Virus record (IMG/VR): IMGVR_UViG_3300022750_000001
Coordinates: 64,001 to 96,247 of that record
DNA: 32,247 nt
Reading direction: 5' to 3' (one strand)
DNA from: a virus
The notes beneath the pieces are model-generated. The model did not search any database. It was not told where the DNA came from and worked only from the letters and a program-made list of their open reading frames with translations. This document shows, piece after piece, positions 29,281-32,247 of this stretch. Position numbers and translations under genes: made by a program. Each line of letters opens with the position of its first letter. Position 1 is the stretch's first letter.

Positions 29281-30726
29281 ATGAAAGTAGAAAATAAGCT
29301 AGTTACTAAGAGAATGCCTTGGCATGCTAACATGACAGAGCGTAATCACTTAGGTAAGGCATTAATCATCAAACCTCAAGTATTCGAGCCTAAGGTAACT
29401 CAGGTATTTACTGCTCAACAATATTCAGAGAATCCTTTGACATCTATCCTAGCAGGACAAGGTAGAGAAGAGACTATCACAAGTACTGAATGGGAATGGA
29501 GTTTACGTGGTGCTAACGCGAGACCTTTAGTGAGTATGGAGAACATTGAGCCTAGCCCACAGCCAGGTAAATTCAAGACTACGTTCTTACTTAAGTTAGA
29601 TGAGAACTGGTTTTTGCCGGGAGATGTTCTAACCCCAGGTACTTCTAACAAGAAGAATCAAGTACGTATTCAAGAGTTAGGTTTCAAACATGGTAATGGT
29701 TGGGCTTACAGAGTACGTTTAATGTCAGATGACCCTAATGCTTTCTTACAAGTTAAGTATTTAGCAGCAGGTCAACAATGGGCTAAGTTATTCTCTATGT
29801 ACGGAGAAGCGGGACACCAATCAGGTTCAACTCAGTACAGTATGCCAATCTCAATGAGAAACAGAATGTCTCGTTTCCGTAAAGAGTATGGTGTTACTGG
29901 TGATGTGTTCAATGAGGTGTTAGCGGTAGCTATCCCTGACAGTAAAGGTAAATACCACAGTTCATGGGTTAACTATGCTGAGGTAGAGTATTGGCAACAA
30001 TGGTACAAAGAAGATGAGAGAGCTAAATGGTATGCTCGTTCAACTGATACTGTACTTGATGATAACGGAAGACCTATCTTATCAGGTCCAGGTATTCACG
30101 AACAGTTAGAGGATAGTCACGTTCACTATTACTCACACTTAAGTGCTACCTTGATTGAAGAGTACTTGATGGACATCTTCTATAACAGAATTGCCCCAGG
30201 CACTCAACGCCAAATCAAAGCCTTTACAGGTGAGTATGGTATGATTCAGTTCCACAGAGCAATTCAAGCTTGGCAACAAAAATCAGGGTTTATCACTATG
30301 GTTGATAATACTTTCATTGAGAAAGGTAGTTCACCATACAATGCTAATGCTTTAACAGCAGGTTACCAGTTCACTAAGTATCGTATGTCTAATGGCTCTA
30401 CTTTAGAGTTAGTACACTTACCTGCTTATGATGATAAGGAAATCAACTTTGAGATTGACCCAATCACAGGTTTCCCAGTAGAGTCACAACGTTTCACATT
30501 CTTAGATTTCTCAGGTCAAGGTGCTAGTTCAAACATCAGATTCAAGAAAAAACAAGGTGGTTACAAATTAGGTTACGTTTCAGGTTTAACTACACCTTAC
30601 GGTCCAGTTAACAAAGAAATGATGTCTCACACAGGTGATTACTACACTATGGTAGTAGGTGACCAAAAAGGTGTACACATTGAAGATGTTACACGTTGTG
30701 GTGAGTTAATCTTAGCACGTAACTAA
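29281..30726 (+). CDS. Major capsid protein, 481 aa
   Basis: This is the main shell protein, expected to have an HK97-like fold. Evidence: its position after portal and scaffold, 481 residues (near the crAss-like MCP length), and segments such as EETITSTEWEWSLRGANARP and VNYAEVEYWQQWYKEDERAK (about 226-245), with FTGEYGMIQFHRAIQAW further on. These are the layout I expect for this group of capsid proteins. The codons are richer in preferred C-ending forms than in neighbours, consistent with high expression. Two hairpin terminators follow the gene. Confidence 0.88.
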   Translation: MKVENKLVTKRMPWHANMTERNHLGKALIIKPQVFEPKVTQVFTAQQYSENPLTSILAGQGREETITSTEWEWSLRGANARPLVSMENIEPSPQPGKFKTTFLLKLDENWFLPGDVLTPGTSNKKNQVRIQELGFKHGNGWAYRVRLMSDDPNAFLQVKYLAAGQQWAKLFSMYGEAGHQSGSTQYSMPISMRNRMSRFRKEYGVTGDVFNEVLAVAIPDSKGKYHSSWVNYAEVEYWQQWYKEDERAKWYARSTDTVLDDNGRPILSGPGIHEQLEDSHVHYYSHLSATLIEEYLMDIFYNRIAPGTQRQIKAFTGEYGMIQFHRAIQAWQQKSGFITMVDNTFIEKGSSPYNANALTAGYQFTKYRMSNGSTLELVHLPAYDDKEINFEIDPITGFPVESQRFTFLDFSGQGASSNIRFKKKQGGYKLGYVSGLTTPYGPVNKEMMSHTGDYYTMVVGDQKGVHIEDVTRCGELILARN

Positions 30727-30737
30727 TATAGTACTAT

Positions 30738-30762
30738 AGGGTGTAGTAGTACACCCTTAATT
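30738..30762 (+). terminator. Terminator 1 after the capsid gene
   Basis: The stem AGGGTGT / ACACCCT (7 bp, short loop) is followed by TAATTTAAG. It lies about 12 nt after the capsid stop. Confidence 0.6.
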
Positions 30763-30805
30763 TAAGTTCTTTATATTCATGTATAAGTTAAGTTAGGTTT
30801 AGTAA

Positions 30806-30838
30806 GTGGGTAGATTGATTCTATCCACTTTCTTTAGA
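30806..30838 (+). terminator. Terminator 2 after the capsid gene
   Basis: The 10-bp stem AGTGGGTAGA / TCTATCCACT (one G-U) with a 5-nt loop is followed by TTCTTTAG. Confidence 0.7.
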
Positions 30839-30879
30839 CTAACTGTATATTAAGGTAAATAAGTAGAAAAGTAGAAAAT

Positions 30880-31680
30880 ATGCAAGTTATTATTAAACCG
30901 CTACCTAATAAAAGGTGGCATGATAAAGAAGGTAAAGATGCCTTTGCAAGACCAAACAGTACTGAGGTACTAATTGATGCTGAAAAAGGTGTGTATGCCA
31001 CAGGCTTAACTGATGAAGAAGCTGAAGAGTATGGTAAGAAGTTAGGGTTAAACCTATCTAATACTGTAAGCTACACAGAGGGACACCCATATTGGGCTAG
31101 TGTTCCTGCTAAATTAGCTTTACCATTGTCAACGTTAATCTTTAATACAGAGAAACCACATGACTTTGTTAAGGTTAAAAACTATAAAGCACACAAGCTT
31201 GTAGCTAATTCATTCAAAGAGTGGGAAGATGGTAATTGGCCAGAGGCTACTCACTATATCTTTGATGAAGAAGAGGAGACTAGTGCTAAAGCAAGCAAGG
31301 TACAAAATCGTAATAAAGCTGTTAAAGCTATTATGGGTATGTCTCTTGATGAAAAAGTTAACATGGTGAGGTTACTGTCCACCAAATCAGTATCAGGTAG
31401 AAGTCAAGACTTCATTGATGTTGAGTTAGATGCTGTTATTAATACAGATGATGGTTTAAGAGACTTTATCTTATACTATCAAATGGATAAAGCTGAGATG
31501 AATATCAGGGCTAAGGTAACAGAAGCATTAAGTAAAAACATCTTAACCAAAGAGGGCAACGCAGTCCTTTATATGGGAGAGAAATTAGGTTATGATTTTG
31601 ATGATACTGTTAAGTACTTCTTAGACCCTAATAACCAAAACATTAAGTTGGTTATTTTTGATAAGATTACTACTAACTAA
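30880..31680 (+). CDS. Conserved post-capsid virion protein, 266 aa
   Basis: The N-terminal domain shows a pattern I recall from genes directly after the MCP in Bacteroidota phages. It reads KPLPNKRWHDKEGKDAFARP, then GVYATGLTDEEAEEYGKKLG, SYTEGHPYWASVPAKLALPL, KNYKAHKLVANSFKEWEDGN and ATHYIFDEEEE. The C-terminal 120 residues are helical (KAIMGMSLDEKVNMVRLLST). A structural or assembly role is likely by position; the exact role is unknown. Confidence 0.75.
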   Translation: MQVIIKPLPNKRWHDKEGKDAFARPNSTEVLIDAEKGVYATGLTDEEAEEYGKKLGLNLSNTVSYTEGHPYWASVPAKLALPLSTLIFNTEKPHDFVKVKNYKAHKLVANSFKEWEDGNWPEATHYIFDEEEETSAKASKVQNRNKAVKAIMGMSLDEKVNMVRLLSTKSVSGRSQDFIDVELDAVINTDDGLRDFILYYQMDKAEMNIRAKVTEALSKNILTKEGNAVLYMGEKLGYDFDDTVKYFLDPNNQNIKLVIFDKITTN

Positions 31681-31688
31681 AGATAAAG

Positions 31689-32247
31689 ATGAGTATTCAA
31701 AATATGCACTATGACTTCAAGATGAAGTTAAATAAGATAGATAGTCAAAAGTACAGGAACTTTAGGGTTCAGGAAATTGACTGGAAGCTTAATCAGGCAT
31801 TAAGAATACGAATCAAAACTATAGCCCAACCAAGATTTGCTAGTCAGTTGGGAGTTGAAGTAAATCAAAGGACTATACAAGATATAAGACCTTTGGTTGT
31901 TGAAAATAAACGTCAAGATGTAGCAGAGTTCGGTGATAATAAATCTTACTCTGTTGCTCTTCCTGACGACCACTGGTTCACATTGAGTCTCTCTTCTTTA
32001 GGGAACAAAGGCAGATGTACAGAGTTACTTGATGTAAATGAGGTAACACATGATGACAGAGTGGAAGGTGATAGTTTTGCAGAGTCTTCCTTTGAATGGA
32101 GAGAGATTAATGCTAAATACTATTCAGCAGGAATACGTTTATACACAGATGGGAGTTTTTCCCTAAGTGCAATGTATATAGACTATATTAAAAAAGTAGA
32201 TTATATACACAATGCAGCAGCTTCCCAAACAGGTCAGTATAAATTGG
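31689..32247 (+). CDS. Head-tail connector/ring-type protein, C-terminus outside window
   Basis: A frame starting at the ATG at 31689 stays open to the window edge (186 codons). The start MSIQNMHYDFKMKLNKIDSQ, then FRVQEIDWKLNQALRIRIKT and VEVNQRTIQDIRPLVVENKR follows the motif YDFKxKxNKIDS...EIDWxLNxA of a conserved family. That family lies after the MCP of crAss-like phages and is associated with the head-to-tail ring or stub. A short 8-nt gap after the previous gene indicates co-transcription. Confidence 0.75.
   Translation, partial: MSIQNMHYDFKMKLNKIDSQKYRNFRVQEIDWKLNQALRIRIKTIAQPRFASQLGVEVNQRTIQDIRPLVVENKRQDVAEFGDNKSYSVALPDDHWFTLSLSSLGNKGRCTELLDVNEVTHDDRVEGDSFAESSFEWREINAKYYSAGIRLYTDGSFSLSAMYIDYIKKVDYIHNAAASQTGQYKL

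Noticed and set aside
1-32247. Alternative genetic code (stop reassignment), known in some crAss-like phages
   Set aside because: TAA, TAG and TGA all end well-placed genes, and the large conserved genes contain no in-frame stops.
1-32247. CRISPR array, insertion sequence, integrase or attachment site
   Set aside because: No regularly spaced repeat-spacer array, transposase, recombinase or flanking terminal repeats were found. The direct repeats near 15.9 kb occur only in pairs.

Overview
The window is a piece of an AT-rich, tailed double-stranded DNA phage. It probably infects a Bacteroidota host and looks crAss-like (Crassvirales) or closely related. The reasons are: (i) the order large terminase, portal, acidic scaffold-type protein, major capsid protein, then a conserved head-to-tail protein; (ii) a replication set of family A DNA polymerase, SF1 Dda/RecD-type helicase and SF2 helicase; (iii) several short families I recognise from Bacteroidota phages; and (iv) promoter-like TAnnTTTG boxes, the -7 element of the Bacteroidota housekeeping sigma factor. 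No database search was possible, so the taxonomic placement is inference. TAA, TAG and TGA all end genes here, so there is no sign of stop-codon reassignment.

Left arm (1 to about 15,710, all minus strand). Farthest left is the replication cluster: SF2 helicase (cut by the window edge), DNA polymerase, small proteins, a Cys-rich DUF6283-like protein, SF1 helicase, and a 233-aa protein with its own terminator. Next come about 25 small accessory genes, several of them exported or lipid-anchored, with a SLOG/YpsA-like protein, a class I methyltransferase and a degenerate Nudix protein. Many are joined by 1-4 nt overlaps. Others are separated by 150-470 nt non-coding stretches full of terminators and nested hairpins. 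Short genes of 49, 52, 57 and 63 aa are annotated here because their frames and context support them.

Centre (about 14,350 to 16,400). This is the divergence point between the two arms and carries little protein-coding sequence. It holds four copies of a 22-bp G5T4-type box. Two copies sit upstream of single-gene units with exactly the same promoter-like geometry. The centre also has iteron-like direct repeats, a 12-bp perfect palindrome, long stem-loops, and a tRNA-like T-arm element followed by a terminator. It is the best candidate for an undescribed regulatory or origin system.

Right arm (16,407 to the end, all plus strand). A run of tightly packed small genes leads into a Cys-rich protein, a DUF1573-like protein, a membrane (holin-candidate) protein and a TIGR02594-type endolysin. 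After these come a conserved pre-terminase protein, the large terminase, portal, scaffold candidate, major capsid protein, a conserved post-capsid protein and the start of a head-tail connector protein cut by the window edge. Promoter-like TAnnTTTG boxes lie just before the first small-gene operon, the portal and the scaffold candidate, with a weaker one before the capsid gene.
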